Assembly (NCBI GenBank): GCA_902478885.1
Contig: CABSMS010000030.1
Span: forward strand, 1 to 20,660
Reading direction: 5' to 3'
DNA: 20,660 bases
Source: an uncultured Collinsella sp.
GTDB taxonomy: Bacteria; Actinomycetota; Coriobacteriia; Coriobacteriales; Coriobacteriaceae
Below are positions 1-6,710 of this stretch, piece after piece. A program made the translations under genes and the position numbers. Below the pieces are notes generated by a model. The model had not been told where the DNA came from, searched no databases, and saw only the letters and a list, made by a program, of their open reading frames with translations. Position 1 is the first letter of the stretch, and each line of letters begins with the position of its first letter.

Positions 1-42
1 GAGCGCTAGTCTCGTGGGCTCGGAGATGTGTATAAGAGACAG
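1..42. other. Illumina Nextera adapter with index (artefact)
   Basis: Bases 9-42 are exactly the 34-base Nextera Read 2 transposase-end adapter, ending in the mosaic end TATAAGAGACAG. Bases 1-8 (GAGCGCTA) are the sample index. The reverse complement of the same adapter and the same index occurs at the other end of the window. This is library sequence, not genome, so any open frame running into it is artificial from base 42 outward. Confidence 0.98.
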
Positions 43-98
43 TTTTTAAACGGCGTAACCAGGGCGACGATTGAGCCCTCGAGATTGCGGATGTCCAT
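43..98 (-). CDS. dapA: 4-hydroxy-tetrahydrodipicolinate synthase, first 18 codons only
   Basis: The fragment starts with ATG at 98 and encodes MDIRNLEGSIVALVTPFK before the adapter cuts it. GSIVALVTPF is the N-terminal first strand of the DapA (DHDPS) aldolase-type barrel; E. coli DapA has GSIVAIVTP at the same place. The enzyme condenses pyruvate with aspartate semialdehyde, the committed step of the diaminopimelate/lysine pathway. A strong Shine-Dalgarno AAGGAG lies six bases before the ATG, inside the end of lysA. The frame is the same as lysA and no stop codon separates them, so this is either an independently initiated second gene or the start of a fused DapA domain. The active-site residues lie beyond the contig end. 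Confidence 0.8.
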
Positions 99-1517
99 GT
101 TCTTCTCCTTCGCCTCCGCGATCTGGATGCGTTTGTTCCATTGAGCTGCGACTGCCAGGCGCTCGTCTTGGGCGCGACGGCGGGCGCTTTCGGCGCGCGA
201 CTTGGCCAGCAGCTCTCGGCCGCACGGCAGCACGTCGAGCGTGGAAAAGTAATCGCCCGGGCGCTCGGCGCGGCGGATGAGGTCGGCCGCGCCATCGGGG
301 CGCAGCAGGACCTCGGCGGAGCGCAGACGTCCGTTGTAGTTGTAGCCCATGGAGTAGCCATGCGCACCGGTATCGTGGATTACAAGCAGGTCACCCATGT
401 CGATATGCGGCAGCTCGCGGTCGATGGCGAACTTGTCGTTGTTTTCGCACAGGTTGCCCGTGATATCGTACGTGTTCGTGACGGGAGCTGCGGACTTGTC
501 GGGGCCACCCGGCTGGCCCATCACTGTAACGTGGTGGTAAGCGCCATACATGGCAGGACGAATGAGGTCGACGGCACTTGCGTCCACGCCGATATAGTCT
601 TTGTAGATCCGCTTTTCGTGAATGGCCTTGGTGACCAGGCACCCGTAGGGGCCCATCATAAAGCGGCCCATCTCGGTGCAGATCGCCACATCGCCCATGC
701 CGGCGGGAACCAGGATCTCGTCGTAGGCCGCGTGTACACCCTCGCCGATGGCGTGGACGTCATTGGCCTGCTGCTCGGGCAGGTAGGGGATACCCACACC
801 GCCGGACAGATTGATAAAGGCGACATGTGCACCGGTCTCGCGCTCCAGGCGCACGGCAAGTTCAAAGAGGATTCGCGCGAGCTTGGGGTAGTAATCGTTG
901 GTGACGGTGTTGCTGGCAAGGAAGGCATGGATGCCAAAGTCCTCGGCGCCCTTGGCCTTGAGCATGCGGAAGGCATCAAAGAGCTGCTCGGTGGTCATGC
1001 CGTACTTGGAATCGCCCGGGTTGTCCATAATGCCGTTGGAAAGCTGGAACAGGCCGCCCGGGTTAAAACGGCAGCTCACCGTCTTGGGGATGGGCCCCGC
1101 AACGCGCTCAAAGAACTCGATGTGGCTGATGTCGTCAAAGTTGACGATGGCACCCAGCTTGTCGGCGAGCTCAAAGTCGGCAGCCGGCGTGTCGTTGGAC
1201 GAGAACATGATGTCGTGTCCCGTGATACCCAGCGAACGGGCGATCATGAGCTCGGTATAGCTCGAGCAATCGCAGCCGCAGCCGTATTCGTTGAGAATGG
1301 AGATGAGCGCCGGGTTGGGGTTGGCCTTGACGGCAAAGTATTCCTTAAAGCCCGGGTTCCATGCAAAGGCGTCGCGCACTTCTTGCATGTTGCGGCGGAT
1401 GCCCGCCTCGTCGTATAGATGAAACGGCGTGGGGAACTGCTCGACGATATGCTCGAGTGTCTCTTTGTCCACAAACGGCTGCTTGGCCGCATATGCCTCG
1501 TTGGGGGTCAATGCCAT
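99..1517 (-). CDS. lysA: Diaminopimelate decarboxylase, no stop before dapA
   Basis: This PLP enzyme of the alanine-racemase/ODC fold III group decarboxylates meso-diaminopimelate to L-lysine, the last step of the pathway. Visible motifs are the PLP lysine in EYFAVKAN (K64), the glycine-rich SGGVG loop (238-242), EMGR (282-285, usually EPGR), the catalytic Cys region CENNDKFA (from residue 357) and GAHGYSMGYNYNGRLRSAEV near 384-403. The ATG at 1517 starts the protein directly before the conserved N-terminal region. The preceding leader holds a lysine riboswitch, so expression should fall when lysine is plentiful. The end is odd: after about residue 435 comes a charged helical stretch (AESARRRAQDERLAV), and the frame runs straight into the dapA start at 98. 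The neighbouring frames also lack a stop at the junction, so one indel would not easily restore one. Identity is firm; the C-terminus is unresolved. Confidence 0.9.
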
Positions 1518-1595
1518 GTCCCGTAAACCTCGCTATCCAGACGGCGCCATCTGCGCATCGAATCCGCATAACGTGGACCCAATGTCCGGATAGCG
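1518..1595 (-). promoter_or_regulatory. Expression platform between lysine aptamer and lysA
   Basis: The 3' strand of the aptamer's closing helix, CGCTATCC on the minus strand (forward 1588-1595), is perfectly complementary over eight bases to GGATAGCG (forward 1531-1538), just upstream of the lysA start. Pairing would compete with the aptamer helix and border the likely ribosome site (GAGG about ten bases before ATG). A smaller hairpin (CAGATG/CGTCTG around GCGC, forward about 1537-1552) lies between. I see no U-tract terminator, so control of translation initiation is more likely than termination. Which fold is ON cannot be settled by eye. Confidence 0.5.
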
Positions 1596-1746
1596 CTCCC
1601 GCATTGCTGCAGACAGTCCTGTGGGTGTTTCCCACAGGCCCACCAGGTTGTTCGTGCCCGTAAAACCCAGTTCGGCGGGTTTCGCCTCCCCACGGGGTCA
1701 AAGCCTGCCGGCTCGCCCGCGGCTCTTCGTGCCCGCGCCTCTATCA
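1588..1746 (-). promoter_or_regulatory. Lysine riboswitch (L box) aptamer
   Basis: Read on the minus strand, the leader starts with TTGATAGAGGCGCG, the conserved 5' edge of L-box aptamers. It continues through a GGGGAGGCGAAACCCGCCGAA-like arm (about forward 1669-1690) and a CCTGTGGG/CCCACAGG hairpin. It closes with GGACTGTCTGCAGCAATGC and GGGAGCGCTATCC, the conserved 3' edge. GATAG (forward 1741-1745) pairs with CTATC (1589-1593) to form P1. L boxes bind L-lysine and repress lysine biosynthesis and transport genes; its position directly upstream of lysA fits. Identification rests on motif memory and was not run against a covariance model. Confidence 0.88.
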
Positions 1747-1748
1747 AG

Positions 1749-1780
1749 TGGTAAAGACCCTATCACGTTGCACTTTACCA
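1749..1780. promoter_or_regulatory. 8-bp inverted repeat around the lysA -10 box
   Basis: TGGTAAAG (1749-1756) and CTTTACCA (1773-1780) form a perfect 8-bp inverted repeat with a 16-base spacer that contains the -10 box of the lysA promoter. The geometry suits a dimeric repressor operator, which would add protein control to the riboswitch. The regulator is unknown. Confidence 0.4.
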
Positions 1781-1785
1781 AACAA
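1757..1785 (-). promoter_or_regulatory. lysA leader promoter
   Basis: On the minus strand TTGTTT (forward 1780-1785) and TAGGGT (1757-1762) are separated by exactly 17 bases, a sigma-A-type spacing. Transcription would start just before the riboswitch aptamer, as required. The -10 box is imperfect. On the other strand an AT-rich TATATA (1795-1800) may serve the divergent amidohydrolase, but without a good -35 partner. Confidence 0.5.
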
Positions 1786-1895
1786 GAGTATTCGTATATA
1801 ACGTTTAAAAAATGCAGGGATATGCTGGAAACATGTGCGCCACAATCCTGTATCACAATAAGTTGCAACAGATGTGCCTCACGAAGGGATCCTCT

Positions 1896-3083
1896 ATGAC
1901 CGAGCTCCAAGAACTCCGTCGCTATCGCCGCGATCTCCATCGCATTCCGGAGCTCGATTTCGATCTTCCGCAAACCATTGCCTATATCGAGGGCGTGTTG
2001 GCACCGCTCACCTGCGAAGTGACCCATCCGTGCCCCAACTGCGTCTGTGCTTTCTTCGACGCCGGCGTTGATGCCGCGCATGCCACGGCGATTCGCGCCG
2101 ATATGGATGCGCTGCCCATCGCGGAGGCGACGGGAGCGGCCTTTGCCTCGACCCATCCCGGCAAGATGCACGCTTGCGGACATGACGGACATATGGCCAT
2201 GGCGCTTGCCGCCGCGACGTATGTCGACCGTACGATTCGCGAACAGCCGGGCGCCATTAGGCGCAACGTTCTCTTTGTGTTCCAGCCGGCCGAGGAAACG
2301 ACCGGTGGTGCCAAGACGGTATGCGAGAGTGGTGTGTTCGAGCGCTATGGGGCCGACCGCATTTTTGGCTTCCATGTGTGGCCCGATCTGCCTGCCGGCA
2401 CGTTGGCGAGTTGTTCCGGTCCGCTGCTGGCGCGTTCGAGCGAGACGCATATCCATATTCACGGTACGAGCATCCACATCGCTAAGACCTATGGTGTGCC
2501 GGTTGGGGAGTCGCACGATGCCGCGTTGGCGGCAGCGAAGTTTTTGGTTGCCGAGCGCGAGCTGATGGACGAGCTGGGCACCGACGAGCCCTGTATCGGT
2601 AAGTTTGGTCTGCTGCAGGCCGGTGCCGTCTGCAACGCGGTGGCGGGGGAGGCCCATGTTGCCGGCAGCCTACGTGTGTTTACGGACGACATGTTCGACC
2701 GTGCGCGCGAAGGCGTACGCCGTGTGCTCGACGAGGCGTGCACCGCAACGGGCTGCACGTATGATCTTGACTTTGCCGAGGGCTATCCACCGGTCGATAA
2801 CGACCCTGAGTTGTTTGCCCGAATCGCGCCCGCTCTGCCCGAATTGCAGCTCGTGGACGAGCCGCTGCTAATCGCCGAGGATTTCGCGTTCTATCAGCGC
2901 CATCTGCCGGGCGTGTTTTTCCTGCTGGGCACGGGTATGCCAGAGGACCAAGACAACCCGAGTGATTCGGATGGCTGCCCCGCCTATGCCACAAGCGCTC
3001 TGCATACCGATAGCATGCTCTTTGACGAGGAAATTCTACTCAAGGGCCTCGATGTCTACAAACGATTGCTTTTGCTTGACTAA
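1896..3083 (+). CDS. M20D-family amidohydrolase (N-acyl amino acid deacylase type)
   Basis: This 395-residue protein is a normal-length M20D metallohydrolase, the family of N-acyl-L-amino-acid amidohydrolase, hippurate hydrolase and N-acetyldiaminopimelate deacetylase. Metal-ligand motifs are present: HACGHDGH (92-99), FQPAEE with E133/E134, GFHVWPDLPAGT (H160) and the C-terminal ALHTDSMLFDEE (H370). A dimerisation (lid) domain lies between about 180 and 290. The ATG at 1896 is chosen over an upstream in-frame one at 1812 because homology begins at ELRRYRRDLHRIPELDF and GAAGGGAT lies just before it. It is divergent from lysA, which makes N-acetyl-DAP deacetylation conceivable, but family members are too alike in sequence to fix the substrate. 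It is probably cytoplasmic, since no signal peptide is seen. Confidence 0.85.
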   Translation: MTELQELRRYRRDLHRIPELDFDLPQTIAYIEGVLAPLTCEVTHPCPNCVCAFFDAGVDAAHATAIRADMDALPIAEATGAAFASTHPGKMHACGHDGHMAMALAAATYVDRTIREQPGAIRRNVLFVFQPAEETTGGAKTVCESGVFERYGADRIFGFHVWPDLPAGTLASCSGPLLARSSETHIHIHGTSIHIAKTYGVPVGESHDAALAAAKFLVAERELMDELGTDEPCIGKFGLLQAGAVCNAVAGEAHVAGSLRVFTDDMFDRAREGVRRVLDEACTATGCTYDLDFAEGYPPVDNDPELFARIAPALPELQLVDEPLLIAEDFAFYQRHLPGVFFLLGTGMPEDQDNPSDSDGCPAYATSALHTDSMLFDEEILLKGLDVYKRLLLLD

Positions 3084-3097
3084 GGTGTGAAGGACTA

Positions 3098-3174
3098 TTT
3101 GTTCTAGAAAACACGAACAAACGTACGATATAATAGAGATGTAAGTCTATAGAAACGTTTGACGTTACTAACGT
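3098..3174 (+). promoter_or_regulatory. higBA promoter and operator candidates
   Basis: A consensus -10 box TATAAT lies at 3129-3134. Around it are TTTGTTC (3098-3104) facing GAACAAA (3115-3121), the 8-bp palindrome AAACGTTT (3153-3160) and the near-perfect palindrome ACGTTA-C-TAACGT (3162-3174), about ten bases before the toxin start. HigA antitoxins usually autorepress by binding palindromes at their own promoter, so these are the natural candidates. No good -35 is visible, which also fits a regulated promoter. Confidence 0.6.
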
Positions 3175-3185
3175 AAGGCGATACG

Positions 3186-3467
3186 ATGATTGCATCGTAT
3201 GAAGATGAGGATACCGAACGCTTTGCCATGGGTGTGCGGGTCAGGAGGTTCGTGCCCTTTGAGCGTGTTGCGTTGAGGAAGATTCGCCAACTGCAGGTTT
3301 GTGCTTCGCTTGATGATCTTCGCGTTCCGCCGGGCAATCGCCTGGAAGCTTTGAAGGGCGATCGTGCCGGTCAATATAGCTTCCGTGTTAACGAGCGCTA
3401 TCGGGTCTGTTTTGAGTGGAGACAGGAGATGGCTTGGAATGTCGAAATCGTCGATTATCACAAGTGA
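3186..3467 (+). CDS. higB: HigB-type toxin (RelE superfamily mRNA interferase)
   Basis: This 93-residue protein matches the plasmid-maintenance killer/HigB family along its length. The core LDDLRVPPGNRLEALKGDRAG (about residues 42-62) is almost the family consensus, followed by QYSFRVNERYRVCFEW and a C-terminal VEIVDYHK. HigB toxins cut mRNA at the ribosome. The ATG at 3186 gives the usual family length, though only a weak AAGGCG precedes it. The toxin comes first and the antitoxin overlaps its 3' end by 29 bases, the typical higBA order. Nothing looks disrupted, so the pair is probably functional. Confidence 0.9.
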   Translation: MIASYEDEDTERFAMGVRVRRFVPFERVALRKIRQLQVCASLDDLRVPPGNRLEALKGDRAGQYSFRVNERYRVCFEWRQEMAWNVEIVDYHK

Positions 3468-3780
3468 TGAGACCTCGTCCGATTTGCTGTCGCCAGTGAC
3501 TCCCGGTGAGCTTCTCAAAGAGGAGTTTCTTGTTCCCATGGGCATTTCTCAATATCGCCTTGCGAAAGAGACCGGGATTCCGGCTCAGCGTATCGGGCAG
3601 ATTGTCTTGGGAAAACGTCGCGTGACGGCCGACACCGACCTCCGTCTTTGCCGTTATTTTGGCCTGACGGATGGTTATTGGCTGCGCGCTCAGGTGGCGT
3701 TTGACCTTGAGGCCGAGAAAAGGCGGATCGAACCGGAACTCGATAAGATCGTTCCTGTTCAGCAGGCCATTGCGCTGTAG
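3439..3780 (+). CDS. higA: HigA-type antitoxin (XRE helix-turn-helix)
   Basis: This 113-residue protein carries the HigA signature: TPGELLKEEFLVPMGISQYRLAKETGIPAQRIGQIVLGKRRVTADTDLRLCRYFGLTDGYWLRAQVAFDLE, quoted here as motifs TPGELL, GISQYRLAK, RIGQIVLGKR and DGYWLRAQ. It should neutralise HigB and repress the operon. The ATG at 3439 lies inside higB in another frame, with AGGAG ten bases upstream. The overlap suggests translational coupling. The N-terminal 25 residues before TPGELL are a little longer than usual and Ser/Thr rich. Confidence 0.9.
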   Translation: MSKSSIITSDETSSDLLSPVTPGELLKEEFLVPMGISQYRLAKETGIPAQRIGQIVLGKRRVTADTDLRLCRYFGLTDGYWLRAQVAFDLEAEKRRIEPELDKIVPVQQAIAL

Positions 3781-3809
3781 TGCTCAGAGATGATGGGGGT
3801 GGCGTGACG

Positions 3810-4133
3810 ATGAGGCGACGCCGACAGCCTGCCGTATATAGTCCGGGTGGATGCGGGTGCGGTTTGCTGCTGCTCCCGGTTATTGCTGTGAGCATTGGCG
3901 TGATGTTTGTGCTTGCTGGGCTGGCTGCGGCAGCACTTGTGCTGTTGATTGTGGCCATTGGCGTGACGATTTGGCTCTGCCGCAATCGCGAGCAACGCCA
4001 TGCCGACGGTAAAACCAATGTCGGCTGGGTCGTCTTCCTGATTATTGCGTACCCGCTGAGTGCCAGCTACCTGGTGTTCCTTGTCCTGTTGATGATCAGC
4101 GCCTTTACTGGGGAATCCGTAACGGTGGGTTGA
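3810..4133 (+). CDS. Small membrane protein of unknown function
   Basis: I do not recognise this 107-residue protein. A short basic N-terminus (MRRRRQP) and a Gly/Cys patch (GGCGCG) lead into a long hydrophobic stretch, residues about 17-55, long enough for two helices. A charged loop (CRNREQRHADGKTN) and a further hydrophobic stretch, about 71-101, follow. By the positive-inside rule the N-terminus is cytoplasmic. The ATG at 3810 has a GGGGGTGG upstream; a GTG at 3780, overlapping the higA stop codon, is an in-frame alternative that would couple it to the antitoxin gene. The 164 bases that follow hold only a small hairpin, TTAGCT/AGCTAA at 4210-4224. Confidence 0.55.
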   Translation: MRRRRQPAVYSPGGCGCGLLLLPVIAVSIGVMFVLAGLAAAALVLLIVAIGVTIWLCRNREQRHADGKTNVGWVVFLIIAYPLSASYLVFLVLLMISAFTGESVTVG

Positions 4134-4297
4134 CGCGCTGCCAGCAGACGGTTGCGCAAAGTGCGTTTGCTCGGCGTTTGGATAACTGCATTGGCCGTTT
4201 ACTGCAGCCTTAGCTCTCAGCTAATGAATTCAAGTTCAATCCTTTCTACGATGTGCTGTGTGCCGGCGCGGTAGCCGGATCGTAGGAAGGATGAATA

Positions 4298-4741
4298 ATG
4301 GCAAAAGAGGGAAAGAAGCCGATCGGCAAGATTGTCCTAGGCGTCATCGTGGTGCTGGTTATCGTCGGTGCCGTGGGCTCTATGGGTGGCAATTCAACCG
4401 ATTCGTCTGCGAGCGATTCGGCAAAACCTGCCGAGGCGACACAGCAGGCTGAGGAGCAAAAAGAACCGCAAGAACCGTATACCATTGCTGACGAGGCTGA
4501 AGACACCTCCAATCAGTTTGCCTATAAGATCACGGGCACGCTGACCAATAACACGGACAAGGAAAAGAGCTACATTCAGATTGAATATGTTCTGTATGAT
4601 GCTGATGGCAACCAGGTTGGAACGGCTCTTGCAAATACCAATCATCTGAAGGCAGGCGGCTCCTGGAAGTTCGAGGCGCTGGGTACGGTGTCTCCCGATC
4701 AGGTCGTCAGTTGGGAGCGCTCGGATGTGAGCGGTTTCTAG
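4298..4741 (+). CDS. Membrane-anchored FxLYD-domain protein
   Basis: This 147-residue protein has a basic N-terminus, one membrane helix (about 11-29), a low-complexity Ser/Ala/Glu/Gln linker (30-60) and an extracellular beta domain (about 61-147). The domain carries IEYVLYDADGNQVGTAL near 95-111, the FxLYD-type pattern of an extracytoplasmic immunoglobulin-like fold. Such domains are common in Gram-positive surface proteins and have no known enzymatic role. The start at 4298 has AGGAAGG eight bases upstream. The gene is 32 bases from the helix-turn-helix gene, so co-transcription with it is likely. TNNTDKEKSYIQIEY reads as a typical edge-strand/loop of this fold. Confidence 0.75.
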   Translation: MAKEGKKPIGKIVLGVIVVLVIVGAVGSMGGNSTDSSASDSAKPAEATQQAEEQKEPQEPYTIADEAEDTSNQFAYKITGTLTNNTDKEKSYIQIEYVLYDADGNQVGTALANTNHLKAGGSWKFEALGTVSPDQVVSWERSDVSGF

Positions 4742-4773
4742 CATGTTGCATGCACAGGGGGAGGTGAGGTCGT

Positions 4774-5190
4774 ATGCTCGATAAAAAGCTGACTGACGAG
4801 TTGCTCAATGAGCTTCTCGACGCGCCAAACATCGATGGCTATATCAAAGAACACGACTTTGCCGCCCCGTCGCTTTCGAACTACCTGAAGCAGCTACTGC
4901 AGGAAAAGGGCTTGGAGCGTTCGCGCGTGGTTCGAATGGCCGATCTCAATGAGACCTTTGGCTATCAGATTTTTACCGGTGCGCGGCATCCGAGCCGCAA
5001 TAAGGTGCTGCAGATTGCCTTTGCGATGGCGCTGACGCTCAAAGAGACTAACCGTGCGCTGACGGCTGCCGGGGTAAGCGTCCTTAACTGCAAGGACCGC
5101 CGCGATGCGATTATCATCTTTTGCATCGATCGCGGGTGCAGCCTCCAAAAGGTCAACGAGGAGCTGTTCGCTTTGGCGAGGAGACGGTGA
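4774..5190 (+). CDS. Helix-turn-helix protein paired with Ser/Thr kinase
   Basis: This 138-residue protein has an XRE-like fold in its middle (about 34-100: SLSNYLKQLLQEKGLERSRV, then ADLNETFGYQIFTGARHPSRNKVLQIAFAM given here as motifs GYQIFTGARHPSRNK and LQIAFAMAL). A C-terminal helical part follows, with RRDAIIIFCIDRGCSLQKVNEELF (about 109-132). I know this architecture from Gram-positive gut bacteria, where it often neighbours eukaryotic-type protein kinases, but I know no experimentally established role. A G-rich Shine-Dalgarno (AGGGGGAGGTGAGG) precedes the start. It could bind DNA or serve as a kinase partner or substrate. Its fold is clearer than its function. Confidence 0.65.
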   Translation: MLDKKLTDELLNELLDAPNIDGYIKEHDFAAPSLSNYLKQLLQEKGLERSRVVRMADLNETFGYQIFTGARHPSRNKVLQIAFAMALTLKETNRALTAAGVSVLNCKDRRDAIIIFCIDRGCSLQKVNEELFALARRR

Positions 5191-5280
5191 GTTAGCGGCT
5201 GATATCTGAGCCGGCGGAGCTGCCGAGCAACGATGCAAACGAACGGGGCGCGGATGCCATGGGGTGTCTGCGCCCTGCGC

Positions 5281-5296
5281 TATGATGGAGGCTATG
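5281..5296 (+). promoter_or_regulatory. Possible -10 box for a leaderless kinase mRNA
   Basis: TATGAT at 5281-5286 lies such that transcription would begin at about 5293-5294, exactly at the ATG chosen for the kinase. The GGAGG at 5287-5291 is only two bases from this ATG, too close for normal ribosome binding. Leaderless starts are common in Actinobacteria. No clear -35 is visible, so this is tentative. Confidence 0.35.
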
Positions 5297-6673
5297 GATA
5301 CTCAGACCCCAACATATTCCGATGACGAGCTGACCGCAGCGCTTGCCGAGCACCTGGCGTCGCTCGATTGCGACGACAGCTATCGCGTGGAGCGTGTACT
5401 TAAGCGCTCGACCGTTGAAACAACCGAGCTCGTGTACTTTGAAGGAACCGGCGGTGGCTCGCTCGGCCCCTTTGTCCGTAAACGCATCGATGCTTCGGCT
5501 CAAATCGGCGGGGCATACGAGCGTCTGTTTGCCGTTCAGCGGGCAGGCAGGCGTTTTGAGCACCTGCCCAGAATCGTCGATTGTCGTCGTGTGGGCGACG
5601 AGCTCAACGTGGTTATGGAATACATCGAAGGGGAGACGCTCGGGGCGCTGGTGGACCGTCTGGGAGCCACCCCCGATTATGCGCGTGAATTGTATCCTGT
5701 CCTTTGCGACGCCGTGGGCGAGCTCCATGCCGGTTTTGCAATGGCGGGGGAGACGTCGGCGCCGGTGATCCATCGTGACCTCAAGCCGTCGAATATCATC
5801 GTGACAGGTGCCAACTATACGCCTGATGACGGCCTGACGTTTTCATCGCTGGTGATTATCGACCTGGGGATCGCGCGCGTATGGCACGATGGCGCCGATG
5901 CCGACACCGTCAAGTTTGGCACGCGACCCTATGCGCCGCCCGAGCAGTATGGGTTTGGGCAGACGAGCGTGCGAAGCGACGTCTACGCACTTGGCGCCCT
6001 GTTGTTCTTCTGCTTGACGGGAGTCGACCCTAAACCAGGGCTTGACATGCGCGAGCAATGCGAGGCGCGTGGCATTCCCACTCCACTGGCCGATGTCATC
6101 TGCATGTCGATGGCGCTCGACCCGGCCAAGCGTTTTGCGAGTGCGGAAGCGTTGGGACGGGCGACGCGCGCGGCATACGACCTGATTCACCCCGTGCGGC
6201 CTCCTGCGCCTGCGCTTGTCCATACTCCGGCCTTGGAGACGGGGTTGACGCCCCAAGGGCTCCGAAACCCCGCAGAGCTTCCTAGGCCTGCCACCTCCGC
6301 TGCATGCGGTCTGCTCTCTCGTGTTCCGGAGTCTCTGGGGCGCATTTGGAATACGCTCGTCTGCTTCTCGCTGCTTGTGTTCTTTGCCGGAAGTCACTTT
6401 GCCGTCTTTCACCCCACCGGAGCAAACCAAAGCTACCCGACGTGGTTTCTCATAATCGAGTATTTTTTCTTTGTCGATGGCCTTATGGTGCTTATGCATT
6501 TTGCGCTGCTCGATAAGCGCCGTCTTCGTCGGCGATTCGCACTGCTCGACAGCTATCGCGGCAAGAAACTCGCGAAACTCTGGCTCAAGGCATTGGGTGT
6601 GCTGCTCCTATGCATGATCGTCATAGTCGCGGTTGCCAATGCGACCGGCGTCGTCGATACCTCCGCTACCTAA
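5294..6673 (+). CDS. Membrane-anchored Ser/Thr protein kinase (Hanks type)
   Basis: This 459-residue protein has an N-terminal kinase domain (about 30-300). Seen are the likely ATP lysine in FVRKRI (K63), the catalytic loop VIHRDLKPSNIIV (HRD 160-162, D162), the metal motif as IIDLG (D190, DLG in place of DFG), GTRPYAPPEQYG (209-220) and RSDVYALGALLF. The glycine loop is degenerate (FEGTGGGS). A Pro/Ala-rich linker is followed by three hydrophobic segments (about 351-372, 384-405, 432-450). The kinase domain is therefore probably cytoplasmic and tethered by a C-terminal membrane part, without PASTA repeats. The start is uncertain: GTG 5264, ATG 5282 and ATG 5285 are in-frame alternatives. Catalytic residues are intact, so activity is expected; the targets are unknown, with the adjacent HTH and FxLYD proteins as obvious candidates. 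Confidence 0.85.
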   Translation: MDTQTPTYSDDELTAALAEHLASLDCDDSYRVERVLKRSTVETTELVYFEGTGGGSLGPFVRKRIDASAQIGGAYERLFAVQRAGRRFEHLPRIVDCRRVGDELNVVMEYIEGETLGALVDRLGATPDYARELYPVLCDAVGELHAGFAMAGETSAPVIHRDLKPSNIIVTGANYTPDDGLTFSSLVIIDLGIARVWHDGADADTVKFGTRPYAPPEQYGFGQTSVRSDVYALGALLFFCLTGVDPKPGLDMREQCEARGIPTPLADVICMSMALDPAKRFASAEALGRATRAAYDLIHPVRPPAPALVHTPALETGLTPQGLRNPAELPRPATSAACGLLSRVPESLGRIWNTLVCFSLLVFFAGSHFAVFHPTGANQSYPTWFLIIEYFFFVDGLMVLMHFALLDKRRLRRRFALLDSYRGKKLAKLWLKALGVLLLCMIVIVAVANATGVVDTSAT

Positions 6674-6677
6674 AAGA

Positions 6678-6700
6678 AAAGGGCCCCGTTGGGGCCCTTT
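6678..6700. terminator. Bidirectional intrinsic terminator
   Basis: AAAGGGCCCC (6678-6687), loop GTT, GGGGCCCTTT (6691-6700) is a perfect 10-bp stem with A and T tracts on either side. It lies between the convergent ends of the kinase gene (stop 6671-6673) and the wall-hydrolase gene (stop at 6711) and can serve both. Confidence 0.85.
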
Positions 6701-6710
6701 GCAGTTGCAC

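Noticed and set aside
1698..2657. A 319-codon minus-strand frame over the riboswitch and amidohydrolase gene
   Set aside because: Arg/His-rich shadow without a ribosome site; it would overlap the lysine riboswitch and a well-supported M20D gene.
3114..3127. LexA/SOS-box-like CGAACAAACGTACG next to the higBA -10
   Set aside because: It has one mismatch to the CGAAC-N4-GTTCG form and lies inside another inverted repeat; one imperfect site without context is not enough.
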